A DNA stretch of 64,000 nucleotides from Paraburkholderia xenovorans LB400 (GCF_000013645.1 NC_007951.1:4650001-4714000); one strand, 5' to 3'; counted from the stretch's first letter, positions 34,404-43,959 are shown. The notes: generated from the letters alone by a model not told the origin. A program made the numbers and translations.

Positions 34404-36377
34404 TCACTGGAAGATGCCGAGTATCGTCTGGAACAGGGTCTGCGCGGTCTGGATGACCTTGCTGTTCGCCTGATACAGTTGCTGATACTGAAGCAGGTTG
34501 GCTGCTTCTTCGTTGATGTTCACGCCCGAAACCGACTGCTGCGCGGTGGTGATCTGCGTCACCAGCGAACTCTGCGCCGTGCTCGAGGTCTGGATCTGGT
34601 TGGTCTGGTTGCCGATATTGTTGACGTAGTTCGCATACGCGCCCGTCAGCGTGACCGTCCCGCCCGACATCGCTTTCGCGGTGGACAAATTCGACAATGC
34701 CAGCGCGTTGCGACCGTCGTTGGTCGCGCCGGTGTTCGGGCCGATGGTGAACTTGTCGCCGGCAGCCGGTGCGTTGCTGATCGTCACCGACACATTGTTC
34801 ATCTGGCCGGCGGTCGCGTTGTTGATCGTGAGCGTGGCGCCGGTCGCCGACGAATACGGCACCACCGTCGCCGCGCTGGCGATCGTGTACGTGGTGGGAG
34901 GCGTACCGGCCACGGTCACCGTCGAACCGGCCGGGAAGCCGGACAGGCCCGTGCCGTCGTACGACAGCGTGGTGGTCGAGTTCGGCATGGTGTAGCCGGC
35001 CGTCACCGTGCCCTGCGTAATCGTGGCGGTGCCGGTGTTGCTCGCGGCAGCGGCGGCCAGCACGGGTGCGGCGGCGGCGATCGCCGATGCGTCGGTGGTG
35101 GCGGTCGCGAAACTGTTCAGCGCGCCGCGCGTCGGCTCGACTGTGAACGAATCGCCGGCGTTCATCGTGCCGGTGGTCGAGAAATTCAGGCCGTTGATCG
35201 GCTGGCTCAGGTTAGTTGCCGAACCCACCACGGTGCCCGTCGAATTGTCGGTCAGCGTGTAGGTGGTGCCGTTGTAGGCCAGCGTGTAGTCGCCGGTGGT
35301 CGGCTGCGTGGCGTCCGCGAACGACACGTTCAGCGACGCGTTGCCGGTGTTCTGTGTGTTCGCGTAGACGGTCGGGCCGCCCACCGAGAACAGCGCGCCG
35401 CCCTTGGCGCCGGCGAGCGTGATACCGAGCCCGTTCTGCGCGTTGACCTGCGCGGAGAAGCTCACGGCGATCGCGCCGAGTTGCGCCTCGCCCGGATCGA
35501 GCGTCTGGCTGCGGAACGCAAGCAGGCCGCCGAGCGTGCCGCCGTCGATCTTGCTGTCGGGCAGGTTCTGCGGCGTCGCCGCCGGGTTCGCGCCGGCCTG
35601 GCCGAGATACTGCACGGACAGTTCACTGGTGTCGCCGGTGGAAGGCGCGGTGCCCAGGTTGTAGCTGTTGGTGGACGACACGAGCGGCTGGCCATTGCTC
35701 ATGAACACACTGTAGCTGCCGTTGCTGTTGACGACGTTCACGCCGATCAACTGCGACAGGTTGGACACGGCGAGATCGCGCTGGTCCAGCAACTGGTTCG
35801 GCGGCTGCCCTTGCGTGCTGGCCTGGGCGATCTGTCCGTTCAGTTGCGCGATCTGCTGCGAGTAGCTGTTAATCTGCGAAACGGTGTTGGTGAGTTGCGT
35901 GTTGACGCTCTGGCGCAGCGCGTCGTATTGCTGACCCGCGGCGTTGATCTGGTTCACCAGCGTCTGCGCGCCGCTCATCGCGGTCTGGCGCGTCGCGAGG
36001 CTCGATGCGTTGTTCGAGACGTTCTGCAAGCCGGTGAAATAGCTGGTGATCGCGCTCGCAATCCCGGCAGTCGGGCTGCCGATCAGATTGTTCAGTTGCG
36101 AGATCAGCGTGTTGTACGTCGACAGCGAACTGCTGGACGACTGCGCGTTGTTCAGCTCAGTGGTCAGATACTGGCTGTACTGGCGCGTCACGGTCGTGGT
36201 CGAGACCCCTTGCGGCAGATAGCCCGAACCCGTGTACTGGCCGCCGCTTTCCGCATATACCGGCGTTTCGATGGTGTAGCCGGGCGTCGACGCGTTGCTG
36301 ATGTTCTGGCCGGTCGTCGTGAGTCCCCACTGGGCTGCGTTCAGTCCACTGAGGCCGAGATTGATGAGATTGGACAT
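34404..36377 (-). CDS. flgK: Flagellar hook-associated protein FlgK (HAP1)
   Basis: FlgK caps the hook side of the hook-filament junction. The 657-residue protein starts with the rod/hook motif NLINLGLSGLNAAQWGLTTT, followed by GQNISNASTPGYTIE. It ends with the matching C-terminal helix around NEEAANLLQYQQLYQANSKV. The long Thr/Asn-rich middle is variable. AGGA sits six bases before the ATG. It is first in flgKL behind a good sigma-28 promoter. Confidence 0.97.
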   Translation of the reverse strand: MSNLINLGLSGLNAAQWGLTTTGQNISNASTPGYTIETPVYAESGGQYTGSGYLPQGVSTTTVTRQYSQYLTTELNNAQSSSSSLSTYNTLISQLNNLIGSPTAGIASAITSYFTGLQNVSNNASSLATRQTAMSGAQTLVNQINAAGQQYDALRQSVNTQLTNTVSQINSYSQQIAQLNGQIAQASTQGQPPNQLLDQRDLAVSNLSQLIGVNVVNSNGSYSVFMSNGQPLVSSTNSYNLGTAPSTGDTSELSVQYLGQAGANPAATPQNLPDSKIDGGTLGGLLAFRSQTLDPGEAQLGAIAVSFSAQVNAQNGLGITLAGAKGGALFSVGGPTVYANTQNTGNASLNVSFADATQPTTGDYTLAYNGTTYTLTDNSTGTVVGSATNLSQPINGLNFSTTGTMNAGDSFTVEPTRGALNSFATATTDASAIAAAAPVLAAAAASNTGTATITQGTVTAGYTMPNSTTTLSYDGTGLSGFPAGSTVTVAGTPPTTYTIASAATVVPYSSATGATLTINNATAGQMNNVSVTISNAPAAGDKFTIGPNTGATNDGRNALALSNLSTAKAMSGGTVTLTGAYANYVNNIGNQTNQIQTSSTAQSSLVTQITTAQQSVSGVNINEEAANLLQYQQLYQANSKVIQTAQTLFQTILGIFQ

Positions 36378-36434
36378 GCGCCATCCTGAAGGGCGACACC
36401 GTACACATGCCGCCGCGTTACTTGAACATTCTGT

Positions 36435-36461
36435 TTAACGGCCTCAACAGGGAAAAATTGA
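36435..36461 (-). promoter_or_regulatory. Sigma-28 (FliA) promoter of flgKL
   Basis: TCAATTTT (36461-36454), exactly 11 bases, then GCCGTTAA (36442-36435) on the minus strand. The consensus is TAAAGTTT-N11-GCCGATAA. The implied start is about 50 bases before flgK. Confidence 0.75.
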
Positions 36462-36659
36462 GGTCATTCCGATGTGTGTTCGACGTTTGTTTCAACGCCT
36501 GTTTCAACGTTGACGAGGCTAGCCTGCCGGGCTTGTCACGCGTCGCGCATGAAGGTGAGGACGGTGCGGAAAACAGGTGGTGAGGCAGTGGTGACGAAGC
36601 GGCAAGCGAACGGTGCGCGAGCAGGCACACTCGCGCGCCGCTGATCCAGTATTTTCCAG

Positions 36660-37433
36660 TCAGCGCACCAGCGAACGGCGCTTCATTTCGAGCTGCGTAA
36701 TCAGACGTTGCAGCGTGTTTTCCGCACTGCCCGGCAGCGTCAGGAAGCGGAAGCCGAGTTGATAACGCTGCGTGCCGTTGGGCAGCGCGGTGGAACGATG
36801 CGACACGAGCTGCAGATCGAGCGAGAGCCGGCCGAGCGCGCCGAGCGCCAGCTCGCAATCCATCAGGCGCGTGCCCATCGGCAATTCGGCCACGCGTTCG
36901 TCGGTGGTGCGCATGCCGACGCCGCCCAGCGAAAGGTCGTGCACTTCGAAGCGGAACGTGTCGCCTTCGGGCAGAAGGCCGGTGCACATGTACGGGTCGA
37001 GAATCGGCGCATCGACACGGAAATACTCGCGGCGCTGCACGTAGAACAGCACCTCGGGGAAGTCGGCCTCGAATGCGGGCAGTCCTTCGAAACGGGTTTC
37101 GCGCGGCGTGCTGGTGGCGAATTCGACGCGCACGCCGTCCGGCTGTGCGTGGAACTGGCAGCGCGGCGCGCTGAGCAGGCCTTTGTTCTGATGGGACAGT
37201 GCGCCCCAATCGAACGTGAAGGTGCGCCCGCGCACGTCGACGTCGAGCAGACGGGTCACGAGTTGTCCGCCCGCGTACTGAACGGTGAGGAAATCGCCGC
37301 GATTGACGAGATTGCGCAACTGAACGCCGATCTCCAGCGGATTGCGACGGCCAAAATCGTTGCCGCTTTCGTCGGTCGGTGCGTGCGGCTGGCCGGGCGT
37401 GTCGGTCTGGCCGTTCGACTGGTTAGTATCCAT
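36660..37433 (-). CDS. ycgR: Flagellar brake protein YcgR (PilZ, c-di-GMP receptor)
   Basis: YcgR slows the motor when it binds cyclic di-GMP. The 257-residue protein has the YcgR N-terminal domain at about 30-125. A PilZ domain follows, with the nucleotide motif RREYFR near 135 and DLSLGGVGM near 165, matching RxxxR and D/NxSxxG. It ends in a basic helix (EMKRRSLVR). A near-perfect sigma-28 promoter at 37569-37595 places it in the late flagellar regulon. Confidence 0.95.
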   Translation of the reverse strand: MDTNQSNGQTDTPGQPHAPTDESGNDFGRRNPLEIGVQLRNLVNRGDFLTVQYAGGQLVTRLLDVDVRGRTFTFDWGALSHQNKGLLSAPRCQFHAQPDGVRVEFATSTPRETRFEGLPAFEADFPEVLFYVQRREYFRVDAPILDPYMCTGLLPEGDTFRFEVHDLSLGGVGMRTTDERVAELPMGTRLMDCELALGALGRLSLDLQLVSHRSTALPNGTQRYQLGFRFLTLPGSAENTLQRLITQLEMKRRSLVR

Positions 37434-37780
37434 GGGCTTGCCGGTATGCTTGTTCTTGCGGGCGCGTGCCAGGGCTCCTGCCGGGGCTTTCGCGCGGTCT
37501 TCATCGAAGCCGCGGCACGCGCGTCAAACCGGACATTACAACGCTTTTCCGGTATTGGGTCTAACTGATTAGCGGCAGCGTCCGGATAAAATTTAGGGGC
37601 CTGCGATGAATTATTTCCGCAAACGGTGAAAACCGCATTATGCCTCTCGCGGGTGGGCCGGCCGCCCACGGCAGCCGGCCTCGTCCGTCTTTTTATGCAC
37701 CTGGCCCCGTCGCGTGCATGGTTTTATTCGATTGAATGAGCGGATGGTTCGAACGGCGCGACGGCCGCTCAGCCCATCTC
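37434..37780. other. Spacer between ycgR and flgJ
   Basis: This 347-base region contains the ycgR leader and its sigma-28 promoter (37569-37595). It also has a GC hairpin, GTGGGC...GCCCAC, near 37654-37670. No coding frame is convincing. Downstream of flgJ (minus strand) GAGCGG and CCGCTC could form a weak hairpin but there is no T-run. Confidence 0.6.
37569..37595 (-). promoter_or_regulatory. Sigma-28 (FliA) promoter of ycgR
   Basis: TAAATTTT (37595-37588), exactly 11 bases, then GCCGCTAA (37576-37569) on the minus strand. It differs from the consensus at one base in each box. The implied leader before ycgR is about 130 bases. Confidence 0.82.
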
Positions 37781-38779
37781 TCAGCCCATCTTCTGCATGA
37801 TGGACATCAGTTTTTTCGCGTAATGCGGATCGGTGGCGTAGCCGGCGCGCTGCATGCCGTTGGCAAAACCGTTCACGTCGTGTGCCGAATTGATCACCTG
37901 CGCATAGCGCGGATTGCCCTTGAGCAGGCTCGCATAGTCGGTCATGGCTTCCTGATACGAGTCGTACGCACGGAATTTTTCGACGGTGCGCTGCGGCTTG
38001 CCGTTCACATATTCAGTCGTGACCGTCGACACAGTCTTGCCGGTCCAGTCTTTGGTCGCCTTGATGCCGAACACATTGTGGCTGGTCGAACCGTCCGTCT
38101 TCCGGATCTCGCTCTTGCCCCAGCCCGATTCGAGCGCGGCCTGACCGATGATGAAGCGCGCCGGTATGCCGGTCGCCGCGCTCGCGGCCTGGGCCGGCCC
38201 GGCGAGCTTGTCCACGAAAGCGTCGACCTTCGGTGAGCTGCCGTCGCCCTTGAGCGGCGGAGTGAGCGCGCTGTTGGCCGAATAGCCCCTGCCGATCGCC
38301 AACTGGCCGTTGGCCTGGGCATTGCCGTACGCTCTCGCGAGCGCGTTCAGCGCCGCCGTCTGGCCTTCGTCGCCGCCGCTGCCGCCGCCCAACGCGTTGG
38401 CCATGCCGGCCAATCCACCCGCGGCGCCCGCACCGCCGCCCACCTGCATGCCCTGATTGCGCATCAACTGCTTGAGCATGGCGTCCGCCACGCCAATCCC
38501 CTTTTGCGAAAGCTGCTGCGACAACTGCTGATCCATCATCGACGTGAAGGTGGCGCTGTCGTGCGAATCGAACGGACCGTCCTGCGGGGTCGCGTCGCGC
38601 ATGCTCTTCAGCATCATCTGCGTGAATACCGCGTCGAACTGTTGCGCGGCCATCTTCATGCCGGCTTGCGGGGATGCCTTGGCCTGCGCGCTCAGCTTCG
38701 CGAAGCCCTGCACGTCGAGCGCGAAGCGCTGGGTCAGGTCGTTCGCCGAAGCGGCGGAATTGGTCGTATCCGAATTCAT
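37781..38779 (-). CDS. flgJ: Flagellar rod assembly protein / peptidoglycan hydrolase FlgJ
   Basis: FlgJ caps the growing rod and cuts peptidoglycan to let it through. The 332-residue protein has the N-terminal rod-cap domain (QFDAVFTQMMLKSMRDATPQ). A C-terminal GH73-type glucosaminidase domain (about 180-332) carries the catalytic-region GQAALESGWGKSEIR and HNVFGIKATKDWTGK. Length is typical of the two-domain FlgJ. It ends the flgBCDEFGHIJ operon. Confidence 0.97.
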   Translation of the reverse strand: MNSDTTNSAASANDLTQRFALDVQGFAKLSAQAKASPQAGMKMAAQQFDAVFTQMMLKSMRDATPQDGPFDSHDSATFTSMMDQQLSQQLSQKGIGVADAMLKQLMRNQGMQVGGGAGAAGGLAGMANALGGGSGGDEGQTAALNALARAYGNAQANGQLAIGRGYSANSALTPPLKGDGSSPKVDAFVDKLAGPAQAASAATGIPARFIIGQAALESGWGKSEIRKTDGSTSHNVFGIKATKDWTGKTVSTVTTEYVNGKPQRTVEKFRAYDSYQEAMTDYASLLKGNPRYAQVINSAHDVNGFANGMQRAGYATDPHYAKKLMSIMQKMG

Positions 38780-38791
38780 CCTGTGTCTTCC

Positions 38792-39988
38792 CTAGATGAT
38801 TTCCAGGTCGGCGCGCAGAGCGCCCGCCGCTTTCATCGCCTGCAGGATCGACATCAGATCCGCGGGCGTCGCACCCAATGCGTTGAGCGCCTTCACCACT
38901 TCGGCGAGATTGGCGCCGGCAGTCACCAGCTTCAGTGCGCCGTTGTCCTGCTTCATCTGGATCTGCGACTGCTTGGCGACCACCGTCTGGCCGTTCGAGA
39001 ACGCGCCCGGCTGGCTCACCACCGGCTGCGTATTGATCACAACCGAAAGATTGCCGTGCGCCACCGCGCAGTTCTGCAGCGTGACCATCTGATTCATCAC
39101 GATCGAGCCGGTGCGCGCGTTCAGGATCACCTTCGCGGCGGCTTGCGCCGGCTTGACGTCGAGGTTCTGCAATTGCGCCATGAAGGCGACCTGCTGTTCC
39201 GGATCGCTCGGCGCGCGCAGCTGGATCGTGCGGCCGTCGAGCGCGGTCGCCGTGCCGCTGCCGAACGCGTTGTTCACCGCGGCCACCACGCGCTGCGTGG
39301 TGTCGTAGTCCATGTCGTTCAGATCGAGTTGCATCGTGCCGGCCTGCGACACCGAAGTCGGCACCGCGCGCTCGACGATCGCGCCGCCGGCAATGCGCCC
39401 CGCGGCCAGCGTGTTCACCTGCACCTTGCTGCCGTTCGCGCTGGCGCCCGCGCCGCCGACGGCGAGATTGCCCTGGCCGAGCGCATACACCTGGCCGTCG
39501 GCGCCCTTCAGCGGCGTGAGTAGCAGCGTGCCGCCGCGCAGGCTCTTGGCATTGCCGAGCGAGGACACCGTCACGTCGATCGCCTCGCCCGGACGCGCGA
39601 ACGGCGGCAACACCGCCGTCACCATCACCGCCGCGACGTTCTTCAACTGGATGTTCGACAGCGACGACTGCTGGTTGGTCGAGCCCGCCGCCTGGTTGTT
39701 GATCGAGATGCCGAGGTTCGCCAGCATGTTGGCGAGCGTCTGCGTGGTGAACAGCGTCTGCGTGGTCTGGTCGCCCGTGCCGTCGAGACCGACGACGAGG
39801 CCGTAGCCGATCAGCGGGTTGTCGCGCACGCCCTGAATCTGCACGAGATCCTTCAGACGCTCGGCGTGCGCGGGCGTCGCCACCGGCAACGCCGCGCAGG
39901 CGAGCACGAGTAGCGCCACCGCGCGGCCGAGCTGAACGACTCGCGCGAAGCGGTTGAGGCGGCCGGAGCGAAAGAAGACGGTACGCAT
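38792..39988 (-). CDS. flgI: Flagellar P-ring protein FlgI
   Basis: FlgI forms the periplasmic P-ring bushing around the rod. A signal peptide at about residues 1-42 ends ATPAHA. The mature protein begins ERLKDLVQIQGVRDNPLIGY, the family N-terminus, and ends NALGATPADLMSILQAMKAA. I use ATG 39988; a GTG at 39997 overlapping the flgH stop is also in frame. 398 residues is slightly longer than E. coli FlgI because of the long signal region. Confidence 0.96.
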   Translation of the reverse strand: MRTVFFRSGRLNRFARVVQLGRAVALLVLACAALPVATPAHAERLKDLVQIQGVRDNPLIGYGLVVGLDGTGDQTTQTLFTTQTLANMLANLGISINNQAAGSTNQQSSLSNIQLKNVAAVMVTAVLPPFARPGEAIDVTVSSLGNAKSLRGGTLLLTPLKGADGQVYALGQGNLAVGGAGASANGSKVQVNTLAAGRIAGGAIVERAVPTSVSQAGTMQLDLNDMDYDTTQRVVAAVNNAFGSGTATALDGRTIQLRAPSDPEQQVAFMAQLQNLDVKPAQAAAKVILNARTGSIVMNQMVTLQNCAVAHGNLSVVINTQPVVSQPGAFSNGQTVVAKQSQIQMKQDNGALKLVTAGANLAEVVKALNALGATPADLMSILQAMKAAGALRADLEII

Positions 39989-39990
39989 GA

Positions 39991-40695
39991 TCACCACGGC
40001 GACACGTTGAGGAAGAAGCGCTGCAACCAGCCCATATTCTCGGCTTCGTTGAGATAACCCTTCGCGGAATATTCGATCTTCGCGTCGGCCACCTGGGTCG
40101 AGTAGACGGCGTTCAGATTGGAGATCGTGTTCGGATTCACCACGCCGGAGAAGCGCACGAACTCATCGCCCTGATTGATCAGCATCTGCTTTTCGCCGCT
40201 CACCATCAGGTTGCCGTTCGGCAGCACGCCCGTCACCGTCACGGTGATCGTGCCGTTGAACGTATTCGACGCGTTCGCGCCGCCGGTGCCGCTGAATACA
40301 TTGGCGCCCGTGGCGCTCAGATTGGTCTTGCCGAACAGGCCGCCAAGGAAGCCCGCCGTCGGCACGTTGAAGTTGGTGTTGCCCGAGCGGTTCGCGTTGG
40401 CGCCCGACGACTTGGTTGCGTTAACGTTTTCCTGAATCACGATGGTCAGGATGTCGCCGACATTGCGCGGGCGCTGGTCTTCGAACAACGGCCGGCCTGC
40501 GTAACCGGGGTTGAAGATCGAGCCCGGCGACTGCGCCTGCGGCGGCATCGGCGGCAGCGCCGTCATCGGCTGCTGCGTGATCGGCTGCTTGGGCACGAGG
40601 CCGCAGCCACCCAGGGCCGCGAGCAGCGTGAGCTGCACGAGCGCCTGCGCGGTGCGCGAATGAACCGGATTGCGAGTGAGGTGCGACATCATCAT
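39991..40695 (-). CDS. flgH: Flagellar L-ring lipoprotein FlgH
   Basis: FlgH forms the outer-membrane L ring. The 234-residue product has a lipoprotein signal, LTLLAALGGC, with lipid-attachment Cys at about residue 32. FlgH motifs follow: YAGRPLFEDQRPRNVGDILT and the C-terminal ATSEG/YLNEAENMGWLQRFFLN-like end. Three Met codons open the frame (40695, 40692, 40689), with AAAGG upstream. A hairpin (40706-40738) abuts that ribosome-binding site. Confidence 0.96.
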   Translation of the reverse strand: MMMSHLTRNPVHSRTAQALVQLTLLAALGGCGLVPKQPITQQPMTALPPMPPQAQSPGSIFNPGYAGRPLFEDQRPRNVGDILTIVIQENVNATKSSGANANRSGNTNFNVPTAGFLGGLFGKTNLSATGANVFSGTGGANASNTFNGTITVTVTGVLPNGNLMVSGEKQMLINQGDEFVRFSGVVNPNTISNLNAVYSTQVADAKIEYSAKGYLNEAENMGWLQRFFLNVSPW

Positions 40696-40705
40696 TACTG
40701 CCTTT

Positions 40706-40738
40706 CGAGAAAACGCCGGGCCACCCCAAGTTTTCTCG
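40706..40738 (-). promoter_or_regulatory. Inverted repeat in the flgH leader
   Basis: CGAGAAAAC (40706-40714) and GTTTTCTCG (40730-40738) are perfect 9-base complements around a 15-base loop. On the flgH message the stem ends next to the Shine-Dalgarno AAAGG (40705-40701), so it could affect translation. The role is inferred from position only. Confidence 0.5.
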
Positions 40739-40807
40739 CCCGCCCTTGGAGGGCCTGGCGCGAAGCAGCAGGGTGGGGGGCGCTATTCATTGCCAGTCCC
40801 TTGAGCC

Positions 40808-41596
40808 TTAAACCTGCATCTGGCTCAGGGTCTGCAGCATCTGGTCGGAAGTCGTCACGGCCTTGCTGTTGATTTCGTAAGCGCGTTGCGTCTGGATCAT
40901 GTTCACCAGTTCCTGCACCACGTTCACGTTTGATGCTTCCACGTAGCCCTGATTCAACGTACCCGCGCCATTCAGGCCCGGCTGCGCGACGTTCGGCGCG
41001 CCCGACGAAGCGGTCTCCGCGAACAGGTTTTCACCCTTCGCATCGAGGCCGGCCGGGTTGATGAAAGTGGCGATCTGCATCGAGCCGAGCTGCTGGCTGT
41101 TGGTCGAACCGGCAACGGTGATCGACACCACGCCGTCGCTGCCGATGGTGAGCGAGGTCGCGTTGTTCGGGATCGTGATGGCCGGAATCACCTGGTAGCC
41201 GCTCGATGTCACGAGCTGGCCTTGCGCGTTGGTCTGGAACGAGCCGTCGCGGGTATAGGCAGTCGTGCCGTCGGGCATCTGCACCTGGAAAAAACCCTGG
41301 CCGTTGATCGCAACGTCTTTCGAGTTGCCGGTCTGCTGCAGGTTGCCCTGCGTGTACAGACGTTCGGTGGCGACCTGCTGCACGCCGGTGCCGAGCTGGA
41401 TGCCGGACGGCAGTTCGGTGTTCTGCGTCGAATTCGCGCCCGGCTGGCGGATGGTCTGATACAGCAGATCCTCGAACACGGCGCGCGAGCCCTTGAAACC
41501 GTTGGTGCTGACGTTCGCGAGGTTGTTCGAGATCACGTCCATCTGCGCCTGCTGCGCATTCATGCCGGTTGCGGCGATGTAGAGTGAGCGATTCAC
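40808..41596 (-). CDS. flgG: Flagellar distal rod protein FlgG
   Basis: FlgG builds the distal rod. The 262-residue protein has the standard N-terminus NRSLYIAATGMNAQQAQMDV and the SNNLANVSTNGFKGSRAVFE rod motif. It ends VNVVQELVNMIQTQRAYEIN then SKAVTTSDQMLQTLSQM. Length is identical in style to E. coli FlgG (260). It follows flgF by 29 bases. Confidence 0.98.
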   Translation of the reverse strand: MNRSLYIAATGMNAQQAQMDVISNNLANVSTNGFKGSRAVFEDLLYQTIRQPGANSTQNTELPSGIQLGTGVQQVATERLYTQGNLQQTGNSKDVAINGQGFFQVQMPDGTTAYTRDGSFQTNAQGQLVTSSGYQVIPAITIPNNATSLTIGSDGVVSITVAGSTNSQQLGSMQIATFINPAGLDAKGENLFAETASSGAPNVAQPGLNGAGTLNQGYVEASNVNVVQELVNMIQTQRAYEINSKAVTTSDQMLQTLSQMQV

Positions 41597-41625
41597 TATT
41601 CTTCTCCAAGGCGCCTGAGCGCCCG

Positions 41626-42384
41626 TTAGCTGAAGCTGAGCAGCTGGTTGGCGGACTGGTCGTTCTTGTCGGCGCTTTCCAGCAGCTTGGTCTGCATCTG
41701 GAACTGGCGCGCGTTGGTGATCATCGAGACCATCGCGCTCACCGGATTCACGTTGCTGCCCTCCAGCGACGCCGGCGCCAGCGTGACGGTCGGATCGGCA
41801 TCGGCAGGGTTGCCGTCGCCGGTACGAAAGAGGCCGTCGTCGCCGCGCGTCATGGTTTGCGGATCCGGATTCACCAGCTTCAGCTGATCGACCGTCACCA
41901 CCGCGGTGGGCGGATCGCCCGGCGTCAGCGCGGACACCGTGCCGTCCTTGCCGATGGTGATCTCCGCGCCCGGCGGCACCGAGACCGGCCCGCCGTTGCC
42001 GAGCACCACCTGATTGGTGGCGTTCACCAGTTGACCGTTTTCGTCGATATGCAGATTGCCGGCGCGCGTGTAAGCCTCGCCGCCGTCAGCGGTTTGCACC
42101 GCGAGCCAGCCCGGCCCCTGGATCGCCACGTCGAGCGGGTTGCCCGTCTGCTGGATCGGCCCGGGCGTGTAGTCCGCGCCCGGCGTCGACGACAGCACGA
42201 AGGTGCGGGTGGTGTTGTCGTTGATCGAACTGCCGTCGCCGAACGACATCGGCACGGCACGGAAAGTCGCCAGTTGCGCGCGAAAACCGGTGGTCGATGC
42301 GTTGGCCAGGTTGTTCGCGACGATAGCCTGCTGTTCGAGCGCCTGCGTGCTGCCCGACATCGCGGTGTAGATCAGCCGATCCAT
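41626..42384 (-). CDS. flgF: Flagellar proximal rod protein FlgF
   Basis: FlgF is a proximal rod component. The 252-residue protein begins MDRLIYTAMSGSTQALEQQA, with AIVANNLANASTTGFRAQLA next. It ends SMITNARQFQMQTKLLESAD, as in FlgF. The start at 42384 fits the family; a longer open frame upstream lies inside flgE in another frame and is not coding. It lies between flgE and flgG. Confidence 0.97.
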   Translation of the reverse strand: MDRLIYTAMSGSTQALEQQAIVANNLANASTTGFRAQLATFRAVPMSFGDGSSINDNTTRTFVLSSTPGADYTPGPIQQTGNPLDVAIQGPGWLAVQTADGGEAYTRAGNLHIDENGQLVNATNQVVLGNGGPVSVPPGAEITIGKDGTVSALTPGDPPTAVVTVDQLKLVNPDPQTMTRGDDGLFRTGDGNPADADPTVTLAPASLEGSNVNPVSAMVSMITNARQFQMQTKLLESADKNDQSANQLLSFS

Positions 42385-42404
42385 GATGGGTGGGTCCCGG
42401 TCGC

Positions 42405-43916
42405 TTACAGGTTGATCAGGGTCTGGTCGACGGTCTGCTGGGTCTTGATCGTCTGCGCGTTCGCCTGATAGTTGCGCTGCGCGGTGATCAGATCCACCAG
42501 TTCGCTCGTCAGATCGACGTTCGAGTTTTCCACCGCGCCGCCTTGCAGCACGCCGTGGTTGGTCGAGCCCGGTGCCGAAATCTGCGCGACGCCGGATTGC
42601 GAGGTCTGCTGGAATTCGTTGTTGCCGAGGTTCACGAGACCGTTCTGGTTCGAGAAGTTCGCCAGCACGATCTGGCCGAGCGCTGCGGTTTGCTGGTTCG
42701 AATAGTTGCCGGTCAGCGTGCCGTCGGCACCGATCGTGAAGCTCGTCAGCGTGCCGGCTGCGTAGCCGTCGGGCTGCAGCGAGTTCACGCCGTCCTTGCC
42801 GCCGTACTGCGTCGTGCCGGCGATGTTCAGCGTCAGATTCTGCGGCGTCGAAGAACCGTCGGTGGTCGGAATCTGGAAGTTGTAGGCGAACGGCGTGGTG
42901 GTCGCGGTGCCGGATGCGTCCGTCGTGCCGAGCAGCGTGCCCGACGAGTTGAAGTTGGCGTGGCCGATCAGTTGCGCCGTGCCCGTCGACGTGCCGGCAT
43001 ACACGTTCCACGTGCCGGCCGAGGTCTTGGCGAAGTACATGTTGACCGTCTGCGAGCCGCCGAGCGAGTCGTAGACCGTGGTGCTGGTCGAGTAGTTGTA
43101 CGTCGACGAGCTGTTCTGGTTGAACGCCACGGGCGTCGGCGCGATCGCGACGCTGTCGCCGGTAGCCGGCGTGCCGTTGAACGTGATGGTCTGGCCATTG
43201 CCCAGCGAGATCGCCGTGCCCGCCGTGTACGTCGCGGAGGCGGATGTCGTGCCGAGCGTGGTGTCGGTGACCGTGTAGGTCGTCGGGCTCGTGAAGTTGA
43301 CGGTGTAGCTGTCGTTGTTCGTACCCGAAGCCGTGTTCGTGATGGTCGCGCCGGGCGTCGTGAGCGTGCTGCCCGTGACGAGCGTCGGCGTCACGGCCGG
43401 CGTGCCGAGCATCAGCGGATCCTGCGCATTCAGGTTCAGGCCGGCGACGATCTTGGTGGTCGCCTGCGGCGCGATGTTTGCGGTCGGCACGGTGAGCGGC
43501 ACGGTTTGCGCGGTGTTGATGATGCCCGAGCTGTTCGCGGCGTAGCCCATCAGTTGCAGACCTTGCGCGTTGGTGATGAAGCCGTTCTTGTCGAGCTGGA
43601 ACACGCCGTTGCGCGAGTACACCAGCGAGCCGTTGTTCGACAGCTGGAAGAAACCATTGCCGTTGATCGCGACATCGAGCGCCTGGTTGGTGCTCGTGAT
43701 CGTGCCTTGCGAGAACTGCTGCTGCACGTCGGCAAGCTTGGTGCCGATGCCGATCTGGTTGCCCACCGCCGTCGCCACCGAATTGGCGTACATGTCGGCG
43801 AACTGCGCGGCGCCGCTCTTGAAGCCAACCGTGTTCGCGTTGGCAATGTTGTTGCCGATCACATCGAGATCGCTCGACGATGCCGACAAACCGCTCAAAC
43901 CTTGTTGGTAACCCAT
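42405..43916 (-). CDS. flgE: Flagellar hook protein FlgE
   Basis: FlgE polymerises into the hook. The 503-residue protein starts MGYQQGLSGLSASSSDLDVI, then GNNIANANTVGFKSGAAQFA. It ends TSELVDLITAQRNYQANAQT followed by IKTQQTVDQTLINL. The central region is long and Thr/Ser/Asn-rich, making it larger than E. coli FlgE (about 400); this is common in beta-proteobacteria. Confidence 0.97.
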   Translation of the reverse strand: MGYQQGLSGLSASSSDLDVIGNNIANANTVGFKSGAAQFADMYANSVATAVGNQIGIGTKLADVQQQFSQGTITSTNQALDVAINGNGFFQLSNNGSLVYSRNGVFQLDKNGFITNAQGLQLMGYAANSSGIINTAQTVPLTVPTANIAPQATTKIVAGLNLNAQDPLMLGTPAVTPTLVTGSTLTTPGATITNTASGTNNDSYTVNFTSPTTYTVTDTTLGTTSASATYTAGTAISLGNGQTITFNGTPATGDSVAIAPTPVAFNQNSSSTYNYSTSTTVYDSLGGSQTVNMYFAKTSAGTWNVYAGTSTGTAQLIGHANFNSSGTLLGTTDASGTATTTPFAYNFQIPTTDGSSTPQNLTLNIAGTTQYGGKDGVNSLQPDGYAAGTLTSFTIGADGTLTGNYSNQQTAALGQIVLANFSNQNGLVNLGNNEFQQTSQSGVAQISAPGSTNHGVLQGGAVENSNVDLTSELVDLITAQRNYQANAQTIKTQQTVDQTLINL

Positions 43917-43959
43917 GACGGTCTCCGTATCTGGAAAGTCGTGACTGACTGAATCTGAA

